A stretch of 64,000 nt of DNA from Eutrema japonicum (Eukaryota > Streptophyta > Magnoliopsida > Brassicales > Brassicaceae), in contig BSQW01000010.1 of assembly GCA_030161315.1 (NCBI GenBank), positions 23,934,159 to 23,998,158 of the forward strand. The letters are read 5' to 3'. Every line of letters begins with the position of its first letter. Position 1 is the stretch's first letter. The position numbers and the translations under genes are program-made. Positions 54,255-64,000 of the stretch are shown here, piece after piece. The notes under the pieces are model-generated. The model saw only the letters and a list, made by a program, of their open reading frames with translations, was not told where the DNA came from and did not search any database.

Positions 54255-57200
54255 ATGTCGGGAAATTACAATTATAGTAATTTCCGGGAGTGGATGTATA
54301 ATAGGTTCGATGAAGAGACGGGAAATTTCTCGGAACAGTTCAGAACGGGGGTGGAGCAATTCATGACATTTGCAAATAGCCAGCCTCTAACACAGAGTAA
54401 TGGCGGTAAGTTTTTCTGTCCTTGTAGTGTTTGCAAGAACGACAAATTTATCCCGGGGACAAGAATTTGGAAACATATTTATAGCAAAGGATTTATGCCA
54501 GATTATTATGTTTGGTATAAGCATGGGAAAGAATTCAATATGGCGGATTTAGGATCGAGTTATGTTGATACGACGTATATAGGTGGGAGTGAAGAAGTGT
54601 GTAATGTAGTAGAAGATAGATATGTGGATATCGTGAATGATGCATTTCGTGATAACGTGAGTTTTGATAACTATCATCAAGGTGGTACTAGTTATCAGAA
54701 TGTAGAAGAACCGGTACGTAACCATTCAAAGAAATTCTACGACTTGTTAGAAGGTGCAAATAATCCACTATACGATGGTTGTCGTGAAGGTCACTCGCAG
54801 TTATCCTTAGCTACTCGAGTCATGCAAAATAAGGCAGAATATAATATGAGTGAAAAGTTAGTGGATTCGGTTTGCGGAATCTTGACAGACTATTTACCAG
54901 AAGGAAACAAGTCAACTGGTTCACATTACGAGACAGAAAAATTGATGCGCAATTTAGGTCTCCCATATCATACAATTGATGTTTGTATTAACAATTGTAT
55001 GATCTTCTGGAAAGAAGACGAGAAGGAAGATAAATGTCTGTTTTGTGGAAAACAAAGATGGAAGCCTAAGAACGACCGGCGTAGAACCAAAGTACCATAC
55101 AGTCGTATGTGGTATCTACCTATTGCTGACAGATTAAAGAGAATGTATCAAAGCGAGAAGACTGCAACGGCAATGAGATGGCATGCCGAGCACCAAACAA
55201 AGGAGGGAGAAATGGGTCATTCTTCTGATGCGGCGGAGTGGAGATATTTTCAAGATCAACATCCCCGGTTTGCTGAAGAACCGCGTAACGTTTATCTTGG
55301 ATTATGTACCGATGGGTTCAATCCCTTTGGCATGTCTCGTAATCATTCGTTGTGGCCTGTGATTTTGAAGCCATATAATTTACCCCCGGGTATGTGCATG
55401 AATACAAAGTATTTATTTCTTACAATTCTGAATTCTGGGCCAAATCATCCGCGAGCTAGTCTCGATATCTTCCTCCGACCTCTTATTGAGGAGTTAAAAG
55501 AGTTGTGGTCTAATGGCGTCGATGCATACGATGTGTCCTTGAATCAAAATTTTAATCTAAAAGCAGTGCTGATGTGGAAGATAAGCGACTTTCCGGCATA
55601 TAGCATGTTATCCGGATGGACAACCCATGGTAAATTTTCTTGTCCAGTTTGGATGGAAGATACAAAGTCTTTTTATCTACCTAATGTAAGGAAGACGTGT
55701 TGGTTTGATTGTCACCGAAGATTTCTTCCTCTTGGTCATCCACTGAGGAGGAATAAAAAAGACTTCCTAAAGGGAAAAGACGCTTCGAGAGAGTATTCAC
55801 CTCCGTCTTTGACCGGTGAGCAAGTTTATTTCCAGCGGTTAGCTGGTGTAAATCCATCGAAAACAAAGGATGTTGGTGGAAACGGTCACGAAAAGAAGAA
55901 TCCGGGCTATGGGAAGCACCATAACTGCCACAAGGAAAGCATATTTTGGGAGCTGCCGTACTGGAGGGACCTCAACCTCCGTCATTGTCTTGATTTGATG
56001 CATATAGAGAAGAATTTTTTTGACAACATCATGAATACTCTAATGAGTGTGAAGGGTAAATCGAAAGACAACATCATGTAAAGATTGGATATAGAACGAT
56101 TTTGTTCTCGGCCACACTTACATATTGATAGTGAGGGTAAAGCTCCTTTCCCATCCTTCACATTGACAGAAGAAGCCAGAAAAAGTTTACTGGAATTTGT
56201 GAAACATGCGGTCAAGTTCATAGATGGATATTCGTCAGACTTAGCTAGTTGTGTTGATATGGACAACCAAAAGTTTTCATGCATGAAGAGTCATGACTGC
56301 CATGTTTTTATGGAGCGGTTACTTCCATTTATCTTTGCAGATCTCCTAGACCGGAATGTCCACCTTGCGTTATCAGGTACTAATTACGACTATTTTTGTA
56401 AATATGATTATAGTATTGTATATATATATAGTAACCTCATGAAATTTTCTCGTATATTGTAGGGGTTGGAGCATTTTTCCGAGATTTATGTTCGAGAACT
56501 TTGCATGAAAGTCGCGTTCAAATTTTGAAACAGAACATAGTTTTAATCCTATGCAATTTGGAAAAGATATTTCCACCTTCATTTTTCGATGTGATGGAGC
56601 ACCTGCCTATACATCTCCCATACGAAGTTGAATTAGGAGGCCCTGTCCAGTATAGGTGGATGTATCCTTTTGAAAGGTTTTTCAAAAAGTTGAAAGGGAA
56701 AGCAAAGAACAAAAGATATGCGGCAGGATCGATTGTTGAATCATATATCAATGACGAGATTGCTTATTTCTCAGGGCACTACTTTGCTGCGAATATACAA
56801 ACTAAATCAATGTAAATGCTAAAATCAATCACATCATGTCCACTTTGGCATTTAATTTGTATAGACGTCCTATGTATTTTAATGTGAATTACGTTTCTAC
56901 TAATTTGGTCAGGTTAACAAGATTCGATGAAGGTGAAGTCCCCGTATATCATGTCCCTGGAGTACCTTCTATATTTACTCAAGTAGGCCGTCCAAGTGGA
57001 GAAATGCATGAAATATGGCTCTCAGAGAGAGACTATCAATGTCCACATGCATATGTTTTACGAAATTGTGAGTATTTTCAGCCAATTGAGAGGTATATAA
57101 GTAGGCATCTCTCTCAGATTACGTTTTACTATATATATAATCCTTGTTTAATTTCTCATATTTGTGTTGGTCTTGTGTAGAATGTTCGAGGAATTTATTT

Positions 57201-58143
57201 CTGCAAAATATCCAGGACTTTCCGAAAAAGAACTCTCTACGAAAAGAGCTGACGAATATCATTTATGGGTGAAAGAATATGTATGTCTAAAAAACATTCA
57301 TAACTATGCATATATTTATACTTAAATATATTTATGCTATTTTTATATATATGCAGGTTTCTTACTGGAACCCCACAAATCCATTTCCTACTTGGGTTCA
57401 AGAGATAGTACATGGACCTTTGAATAAGGTCAAAACATGGCCAATGTATTTTATAAGAGGATATTTGTTTCATACGCAAAATCACGGCGCTGGACGAAAG
57501 ACATGTAACTATGGGGTCTGTGTTAAAGGTCAAAATTACACTGATGCATCTGATGAAGCAGATTTCTACGGGATCTTAAATGATATCATAGAACTCGAGT
57601 ACGAGGGGATGGTCAATTTGAGAATCACACTTTTTAAGTGTAAATGGTATGACCCTGTTATCGGTAGAGGCACTCGGAGGAGCAATGGTGGTGTTGTAGA
57701 CGTTCTTTCATCGAGAAAATATAATAAATACGAACCATTTATTCTAGGTACATACTTATTAATGTCGATATCGTATATATATATACTGATGTATAACTTA
57801 TTTATACATTTTTATATTGCAAACAGCCTCACAAGCGGATCAAGTTTGTTATATTCCGTACCCATACACAAAGAAACCGAAGCAGTTGTGGCTCAATGTT
57901 CTAAAAGTGAATCCGAGGGGAAACATTTCAGGGGAATATGAACAAAAGGAACCGACTCTTTTGCAAATAGAAAATGATGATGATGTATTGATGACTACAA
58001 TTGAAGATCTCGTACTTGACAATTTCATACAAGGAGACCAAATAAATCTCGATTACGATATCGGAGATGCAGAACCAGAAGATGAATTTCAGTGTAATTT
58101 GTCGTCTTCTGATGAAGAATCAGATGACGAAGAACCCTACTAA
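54255..58143 (+). pseudogene. tnpD: TnpD-like CACTA transposase, one nonsense mutation
   Basis: Six exons by eye: 54255-56376, 56463-56811, 56913-57092, 57181-57280, 57357-57747, 57827-58143. All introns are GT-AG and phases agree, giving 1152 codons. Domains in order: transposase-associated region with CPCSVC (residues about 10-90), the transposase_21 core with LCTDGFNPFG at about 350 and LRHCLDLMHIEKNF near 590, then DUF4218 (KSHDCHVFMERLLPF, LPIHLPYEVELGGPVQYRWM) and DUF4216 (WNPTNPFPTWVQEI), ending in an acidic tail (DDEEPY). Codon 609 (56079-56081) is TAA, in a place where relatives read DN(I/L)K then Ala or Ser; the frame continues unchanged after it. Role in the family: cutting and joining of element ends. 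With the stop, only the N-terminal half could be made. Confidence 0.88.
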
Positions 58144-58254
58144 ATAACTATGTTACTAATGTCACAATTTCAGTGTAATTTGTCTTTTATATTATTTATC
58201 GTATAATAATATAAATAACTCGATCAGATGAATTTCAGTGTAATTTATCGTCTT

Positions 58255-58560
58255 GCGATCTTTACGACTAGGCCATAGTATTTAATCGGTATTTATCACA
58301 CACACACATTTATAACTCGACCAGATGTATTCAGGATAAAAAAAAACTGTCCTAAACCTGATTCGAACCCGGGTTCGGGTGAACATGTTTGCGATCTTTT
58401 CCGCTAGGCCATAGTCTTTAATTGGTATTTATCACACACACACATTTATAACTCGACCAGATGTATTCAGGGAAAAAAAACAAAATATGTCCTTCACATG
58501 ACTCGTACCCGGGTGTAGAGAAACTTGTGTGCGTCTTTACCATTAGGCCATAGTCTTTAA
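58255..58560 (-). repeat. Tandem tRNA-like units between tnpD and tnpA
   Basis: Three units of about 137 bp. On the minus strand each has an A-box-like TGGCCTAGCGG, TGGCCTAATGG or TGGCCTAGTCG (58411, 58550, 58275) and two have a B-box-like GGTTCGAATC (58369-58360) or GGTACGAGTC (58509-58500), about 41 bases further on. The spacing is that of tRNA promoters. They are followed by CA-rich (ACACACAC) strings. They could be SINE heads or tRNA pseudogenes. Confidence 0.5.
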
Positions 58561-58659
58561 TTGGTTTATAACACACATACAAATTATTAAGTTGACCTGA
58601 TTTATTCAGATTAAACAAAAAAACCTACGAAAGCCCTAAATCCCTGAGTCCTTCTTCGC

Positions 58660-58812
58660 GAACCCTTCGATTTCATCTTCTTCTCTTCTCGAATCTCTTC
58701 TTCTCCTTCGATTTCATCTTCTTCTCCTTCGATTTCATCTTCTTCTCCTCTTGAATCTCTTCTTCTCCTTCGATTTCATCTTCTTCTCCTTCGATTTCTC
58801 CTCTTGAATCTC
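58660..58812 (+). repeat. CT-rich 21-bp tandem repeat in the tnpA leader
   Basis: Repeated CTTCGATTTCATCTTCTTCT-like units of about 21 bp, with variants, just upstream of the tnpA start codon. Pyrimidine-rich leaders are common in plant transcripts. Confidence 0.75.
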
Positions 58813-58842
58813 TTCTACTTCTTTTCTTGCCATTTTCTGACG

Positions 58843-61368
58843 ATGCCAGAAGCTAAGAAGGGTAAGAATCAGAAGAGAAAACACGCTCCCAATCTTTCTC
58901 AGAAACGCGGAGGTTACAATCCCTCTCCGACAATGTCGCGAACACCGAGATCTATTCCGCCGCAGTACAACATCACCCCGGCTGCCCAAGTTCCTCGGAC
59001 TCAAGCGACACCACCTCAAGTCGCCGTCGACAATCAACCGTCAAACTCAGCACCAGATTTCCGGAGCTTTCCACCGCCACAACAACTTTTCAACAGTGAA
59101 GAACGCCGTGCGCCTGAATCGGATCCACTGGAGGCTCCACCGTCACCACATCAGAAATCTCAGGCTCAGAGTCATCCATCTTCTCACAGACACAGTTTCG
59201 AAGATGAATCTCCAGTGTTGCCGGATCTCCAGGAAGACACGCTAAGGGCTCTCAATGCACTGCTTATGGTGCCAGACCGTGATAAGTTTACAACTGTCCT
59301 CTCTCCCACACCGACGCCGAACTCGAGCTGGTATGACCTTCCCCTTATATAATGTGATTCTGTGTGTTTTGTGTTAGAATGTGTTTTGTGTTTGAATGTG
59401 ATTCTGCATTGAATCGTGTCTGTGTGTATAATGTGTTTATGGATTTGATTAGAATGTGTTTACTGGATTTGATTAGAATTGTGTTTGTGTTTGATTAGAA
59501 TTTTGTTTGTGTCTGAGTCTTAGCGTAGACACAGTTTGATGTGTTTAGAAATGTGTTAATCTAGCTTAGTTTATAATGTGTTTGAATTTGTTTCATGTCT
59601 GGTTTCATGTGTTTATTAGTTTTAGTTCTCTGAAGTCTTAGGTCTTAGGTCTTCTGGTTTTAGGTCTTAGGTCTTAGGTCTTCTGGTTTTAGGTCTTGGG
59701 TCTTGTGTCTGTCTTTGGTTTCATGTCTGTGTTTTAATGTGTTTGTGTATGTATTGTGTCTGTCTTTGATTCGAATTGTCTCTGTGCTTGAATGTGTTTG
59801 ATGGATTTGATTAGAACGTGTTTGCTTTGATTAGAATTATGTATGGTTTCATGTGTTTGATTAGAATTGTTTCATGTGGTTTCATGTGTCTATTAGTGTT
59901 AGTTATCTGGAGTCTTAGGTCTTCTGGTTTTAGGTCTTAGGTCTTAGTTCTCTGAAATGTGTTTCATGTCTGTGTTTGAATGTGTTTGTGTCTGTATTTT
60001 GTCTGTCTTTGGTTTTATGTCTTAGGTCTTCTGGTTTCATGTGTTTTGAAGTCTTAAGTTAAATAAACGTTTGCTTTATTTCATGTGTGTTTTTGCAGGT
60101 TTAATAACGACATGGGATCGAAACTGGTTAGGAAAATCACTAAAGTGTTTACCAACAAATTCAATGGTCCCTACTATAGCTGGACATGTGTGCCTCGGGA
60201 GAGACAAGAACCATACTTCCTCGAGTTCGCGGTAAATTTTTCTGTTCTATAGCAGTGTGATGTTTTCTGTCATATAGGTTTGCTTCTGATGTTTTCACTA
60301 ACATTTTGTTGTCTTTGTATTGTAGAAAACCCACACCTGGGATCCCTTGATAACAGGGACAGTTAAAGAGTATTTTGATGAAATCTGTCAACGCCGGATG
60401 AAGGACATGGTTAGCAGTGCGAGGACTAGTCGAGAGCGACCTAATTGGATAGGTGACACGCTCTGGAATACGATGACTCAGTACTGGGACACTGAAGAAG
60501 CGAAGCTGAGGACTCTCACCTATTCCAATGCTCGTCTGTCTGACCGTCAAGGTCTCGGTCCTCACATCCACTTGTCAGGGCCGAAGTCATATCAACAAAT
60601 TCAACATGAAATGGTAAGTAACTTTTACTATTTCTTACTCCTTAACAACTTAAAATTTTTTCATAATCGTTGTTTATTTTGTAACATTGCAGGAAGCGGA
60701 ATTGGGACGATCGGTTAGTCTTGGTGAGGTTTTCATCAAGACACATACAAAACCAGATGGTACCTATGTCGATAAGAAGGCGGAGAAAATCGCTCAAAGA
60801 TATCAGGAGAAGCTACAACAGAAGTTGTCTGGCCTCGTGGCAGAGGCTTCAGATGTTTCAGACGGTGCTTCTCGACCTCGAGAGCTAACAACAGATGACT
60901 ATACTAGCATCTTTCTTGAGGTAAGTAACATTTTCAGTCCACATTTATATTGTCTTGGCTTTTGTCTACTTTAATTACATTTTTCTCTTTTTTTCACAGT
61001 CCACTGACTTGGATTCGCGAGGAACTCCTTATGGAGTTGGAAGCCTGAAGGAGACTCTTATCAATGGCAAGTGCAAGCAACCGGGAGCCTCTTCCTCGTT
61101 TGTTGCACTGCAAGAGCAACTGAAGGAAGCTCAACGGAAAATCGAGGAGCAGGCTGCCTATAATGAAAGACGTGATGCTGAGATTGCTGCCCGTGAAGCA
61201 CAGCACTCCCGAGCTGCGGCTGAGCAAAAGGACAAGTTCGAGCACTTCTCCTTGGTGGAAAAGTACTTGCGCCAAACTGATCCGAGGTTTCTCGACTTCT
61301 TGTCTGCTAATTCACCTCCAGCAACAACCAATATGCTTCCATCAACAGATCAACCATCTACTTCTTAG
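58843..61368 (+). CDS. tnpA: TnpA/Ptta-like CACTA accessory protein
   Basis: Five exons by eye: 58843-59330, 60099-60231, 60326-60613, 60693-60920, 61000-61368. GT-AG introns and phases agree, giving 501 codons with no internal stop. The start MPEAKKGKNQKRKH follows a CT-rich leader. Exon 1 is Pro and Ser rich and probably disordered. Exons 2-4 carry the plant Ptta/En/Spm transposase domain (Transposase_24 type): FNGPYYSWTCVP, YFDEICQRRMKDM, LSDRQGLGPHIHLSGPKSYQ, GEVFIKTHTKPDG. Exon 5 has a Gln and Glu rich coiled coil (LQEQLKEAQRKIEEQ). In relatives this protein binds subterminal repeats and helps excision and demethylation. This copy looks intact. The first intron (768 bp) has repeats of TTAGGTCTTCTGG. 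Confidence 0.88.
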
Positions 61369-61579
61369 GTTACCTCTCTTTTTTTATCACTTGTGTTACC
61401 TATGTTTTTTTAGAACTTGTGTTGTGAACTTGTTATGGAGTTTGAATACATTGGTTAATATTTGTAATCAAATGGTATTTTCAATGAAATTTCGGTTGTT
61501 TAGTAATTTAAGTTTGTAACACATGTTTACATTTGAGAAACAAACAAATACCAATCGTTCATACCAAATTCTAATATTG

Positions 61580-62044
61580 ACATAAAAATAGTCAGTAAAC
61601 AGTCGCATAGTAGTCGCCGTATATTTACATCATCGAAGCTTATGTTCCGATTAGTCGCCGAATAGTCGTCAAATTAGTCATACAATAGTCGGTTAATGGT
61701 CACTACATTTTACGACTATATTTGGTGACTACAATTATCCGACTACATCTTTATCGTTCCTATAGTTGTTTACTAGTCCCCTAATTTATGCGACTATTTT
61801 ACGACTACTACAATGTGCGACTATGTTACGACTATTACAATGTGCGACTATTTTACGACTATTACACTATTCATGGTCGTAGTCGGAAAGTAGTCGCCAA
61901 ATGGCGACTATTTATACGACTACGTTCTTTAGCGACTAAAGATTACCGACTCCGTTCTTTAGTCGCAAGTTAGTCGTACCATCGCTTTTAGCGACTATTT
62001 TGCGACTCTTTCTGCAGTCGCCAAACCGATGTTTTCTTGTAGTG
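61580..62044 (-). repeat. 3' subterminal repeats of the CACTA element
   Basis: Dense TAGTCGCC, TACGACTA and GCGACTA strings up to the terminus. Same motif set as at the 5' side. Confidence 0.85.
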
Positions 62045-62611
62045 CATGACTTTGGTTGATGCATTCTTACTTGTGCCACAATACGCCAAATTTCTTAAGG
62101 ACGCCATCAAAAAGAGATCGAAGGAGATGGAAAGCATGGTAGTGCTAACTCACGAATGTAGTGACATCATTCAAAAAAAGGTTATCTCAAAAAAAGGTTA
62201 TCCCAAAAAAAGGTTGAACTCACCATGCCTTTGGTTGATGCATTCCTACTTGTGCCACAATACGCCAAATTTCTTAAGGACGCCATCAAAAAGAGATCGA
62301 AGGATATGGAAAAAATGGTAGTGCTAACTCACGAATGTAGTGACATCATTCAAAAAAAGGTTATCCCAAAGAAGCTTGGTGACCCCGGTATTTTCACTCT
62401 CCCTTGTGCTCATGGACGACTTGCCTTCAACAAATGTCTATGAGATCTTGGAGCAAGTGTTAGTTTGATGCCGCTCTCGGTTGCGAAGAGTCTTGGGTTC
62501 ATTCGTTATAAAACTTGTAGGATATCCCTCGTGCTAGCGGATAGGTCGGTGAGGCATCCAATTGGAATGCTTGAAGACTTACCCATCATGATTGTGGATT
62601 TTGTGGTACCG
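62045..62611 (+). pseudogene. Athila gag-protease, 3' part
   Basis: Continues the frame broken at 53663: TLVDAFLLVPQYAKFLKDAI, then VVLTHECSDIIQKKV. This block is duplicated in tandem, then comes LGDPGIFTLPCAHG and the protease motif DLGASVSLMPLSVAKSLG (from 62443). The Cys normally just before the catalytic Asp is a TGA (62440-62442). The frame ends at about 62611 after IMIVDFVVPT, before the expected ILGRPFL block, at a junction with reversed Athila sequence. Confidence 0.85.
62051..62408 (+). repeat. 179-bp tandem duplication in gag-protease
   Basis: TTTGGTTGATGCATTC starts at 62051 and again at 62230; the copies differ at few positions. The junction lies in AAAAAAGGTT strings, suggesting slippage. 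The CACTA element is inserted in the first copy, just after AAAAGGTTGAACTCACCAT. Confidence 0.9.
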
Positions 62612-63245
62612 ACGTTTTCTTCATCTTCTTTCACTTGGGGAATTTTTCTTCTTCTTGCTTGACTCATGGTATGGTGCTTTCACTTCTTTTCTTTTAGCTC
62701 TTCTTGTCGATTTCTTTTGCTTTGTCTCCATCCTCATCACCTTGATGCTTTAGCCATCTTTTGACTTCTTTTCTTTTCTTTGAACAGTTGGAGACTAACC
62801 TTGATATTAAGAGCTAATTCAAACTTTACTATCAACCATGTATTTTTTGACAATTTCCCCTTCTTTACCTTTTTCTTCTTTTGACCCCAATTCCCATTTC
62901 CACAATGATTTCATTGATCCAACATTCTTGTCCATTCCAAACCCCAAAACTCCCCTTCCTAGCTAGCCTAGCCTAGTCTAGCCCGTGATGTCGAGCTAGA
63001 TCTACATGAAAATCTATCATTGTCTCCCTAAACTCAACACTTTTTGCCAAACTTACTTGAAAATTAGGCCTCACATACGCTCACTAAAGATTTGGCTTGA
63101 AAGAAGGGTAGGTTATAGGTGTGGTAAACCATTCCAATGATGGGAATCGGCTATTTGGGCTAACAAGAGAGTGGTATAACAAGAGAGTGGTAAAGTGAAT
63201 AAAATAGCCCAAATATGTATGTGGTATCCATGAATTCACTATATA
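62612..63245 (-). other. Reversed Athila 3' untranslated fragment
   Basis: The complement of 62690-63245 resembles 26920-27420 of the 22233 element (GCCCAAATAGCC, AAAAAGTGTTG, GATGGCTAAAGCATC). It abuts the plus-strand protease frame directly, so it marks an inversion or a second insertion. It is cut on the right by a CACTA end at 63246. Confidence 0.65.
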
Positions 63246-64000
63246 CACTACAAGAATATTGGGTTTTCTTAGCACCGGAAAAATGCTATGTAACAATACC
63301 ATAGCGGTTTTAGAAGCGTTATATCATCGCCCGTCATAATAAACCAAACACTTTACATAGCGGTTTTATGTGCTGATATCGTATTGTCATATACTATAGC
63401 ACAATTTAATCAGCAATTAGATATTCTATAATAGCATTTTCTTTTTGTTATTTATAATAATATTCACATCGATCTGGGTTTGAATTTTTGAATTTCGAAT
63501 TTTGAATTTTAAATTCCAAAAACTTTAATTTTAATTTACAAGGACAAAAAATAATCAATAATAGTAATAATATTTTACAAGGACAAAAACAAGTTATTAA
63601 ATATTTAAATCAGTTGCAAATTGTACTCATGAAATTTCTTAAACTAGATAAAGCCAACTTCATCTTCTAGTACAGTTCCTTTCTCTGCTTCATCAGAATC
63701 CTTTTGAAGAGCCTCTTCCACTTTTGATTCATCAATTTCTTCTGCTTCTCTTTCCCCATTAATGCAGCTCCTAAATATCTAGAGAACGAACAAGCTAAGT
63801 TTAAGAGACAAATTAACACTAAATAACCAATAGCATTCGACATATAATCATGCATTACTAATCATGAATTGCACAATAAACATGTATCAAAACACATACG
63901 GGTGGGTTTGTACTGAAACAAGACTAGTTTGCAAGTTTGGAACTACTGATTAAGACTAAAAGATCCACAATACATCAAGAGAGTTGCAGAGATTGAGATG
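63246..64000 (+). mobile_element. CACTA element end, continuing out of the window
   Basis: CACTACAAGAATATTGGG at 63246, preceded by ATA. Subterminal strings of the type ATAGCGGTTTTA follow (63300-63370), then AT-rich sequence. Minus-strand frames at 63855-63660 are Lys and Glu rich (one reads EREAEEIDESKVEEALQK) and might be the end of a minus-strand gene of this element; this is weak. Confidence 0.7.

Larger units (their letters stand above)
53667..62044 (+). mobile_element. Nearly complete CACTA transposon (8378 bp)
   Basis: Left end TACTACAAGAAAAC (first base C changed to T), right end GTTTTCTTGTAGTG, flanked by the 3-bp duplication CAT (53664-53666, 62045-62047). Joining the flanks restores the host gag frame. 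Both subterminal regions are dense in TAGTCGC and ACGACTA strings. Two genes lie inside in the same orientation, a TnpD-like transposase with six exons and a TnpA/Ptta-like gene with five exons. Visible defects are one in-frame stop in TnpD and the terminal base change. It may have been mobile recently, and perhaps can still be moved in trans. Confidence 0.96.

Noticed and set aside
56075..56090. GTAAAG after ATCAT in tnpD as a splice donor
   Set aside because: The sequence downstream (RLDIERFCSRPHLHI onward) is recognisable coding sequence in the same frame, so an intron here would remove conserved protein. A nonsense mutation is simpler.

Overview
This window is a plant repeat block, most likely pericentromeric heterochromatin of a crucifer (Brassicaceae). 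That assignment is an inference from the mix of families: Athila-type Ty3 LTR retrotransposons with the ATHILA ORF1 protein, a DUF1985 relic, a long-TIR Mutator-like element with a GRF zinc-finger gene, and CACTA elements with TnpD- and TnpA-type genes. I see no convincing host gene and no cellular tRNA or rRNA gene. Almost every base belongs to a transposable element, and most elements sit inside other elements.

Layout. 1-3867: Athila-like retrotransposon on the minus strand with a fully open gag-protease frame (845 codons, running off the left edge) and its 5' LTR. It interrupts a dead Ty3 pol on the plus strand (3868-7067), followed by noncoding sequence and a 5'-truncated LINE (7600-10140). 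10440-12125: relic of a CACTA element (minus). 12126-36780: a plus-strand non-autonomous Athila-type element (LTR, gag-like and protease-like frames, no reverse transcriptase) that has been opened by a minus-strand relative (15220-34433, target duplication AGCAT). That element carries a Mutator-like element in its 3' LTR (15938-18792) and a LINE in its internal region (21547-about 30380). The LINE is itself split by another plus-strand LTR element (22233-29947, target duplication GGGGT). This is a four-level nest.

36781-42173: pieces of two more minus-strand Athila-type elements and a DUF1985 pseudogene. 42179-46823: a young LTR element (target duplication TAGGC, primer site of the initiator-methionine tRNA type, LTRs differing at about 10 of 1365 positions) that carries a 349-codon frame inside its LTR. 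It landed on the first base of a CACTA end (46828). 47271-50086: plus-strand Athila protease and ORF1 remnants, cut by another LTR element (50087-62611). That element's gag-protease is split by a nearly complete 8.4-kb CACTA transposon (53667-62044, target duplication CAT). The window ends inside another CACTA end (63246 onward).

The strongest unexplained pattern is a set of nine arrays of a CCGCGG-centred repeat with a period of 21 bp. They occur in the LTR (upstream of the TATA box), in gag and in the 3' untranslated region of the 12-49 kb Athila-type family. Other LTR families here have their own short dyad motif arrays (TATCGATCGATA at about 20 bp; CGGTG dyads at 13/53 bp). All splice sites, alignments and counts were made by eye.
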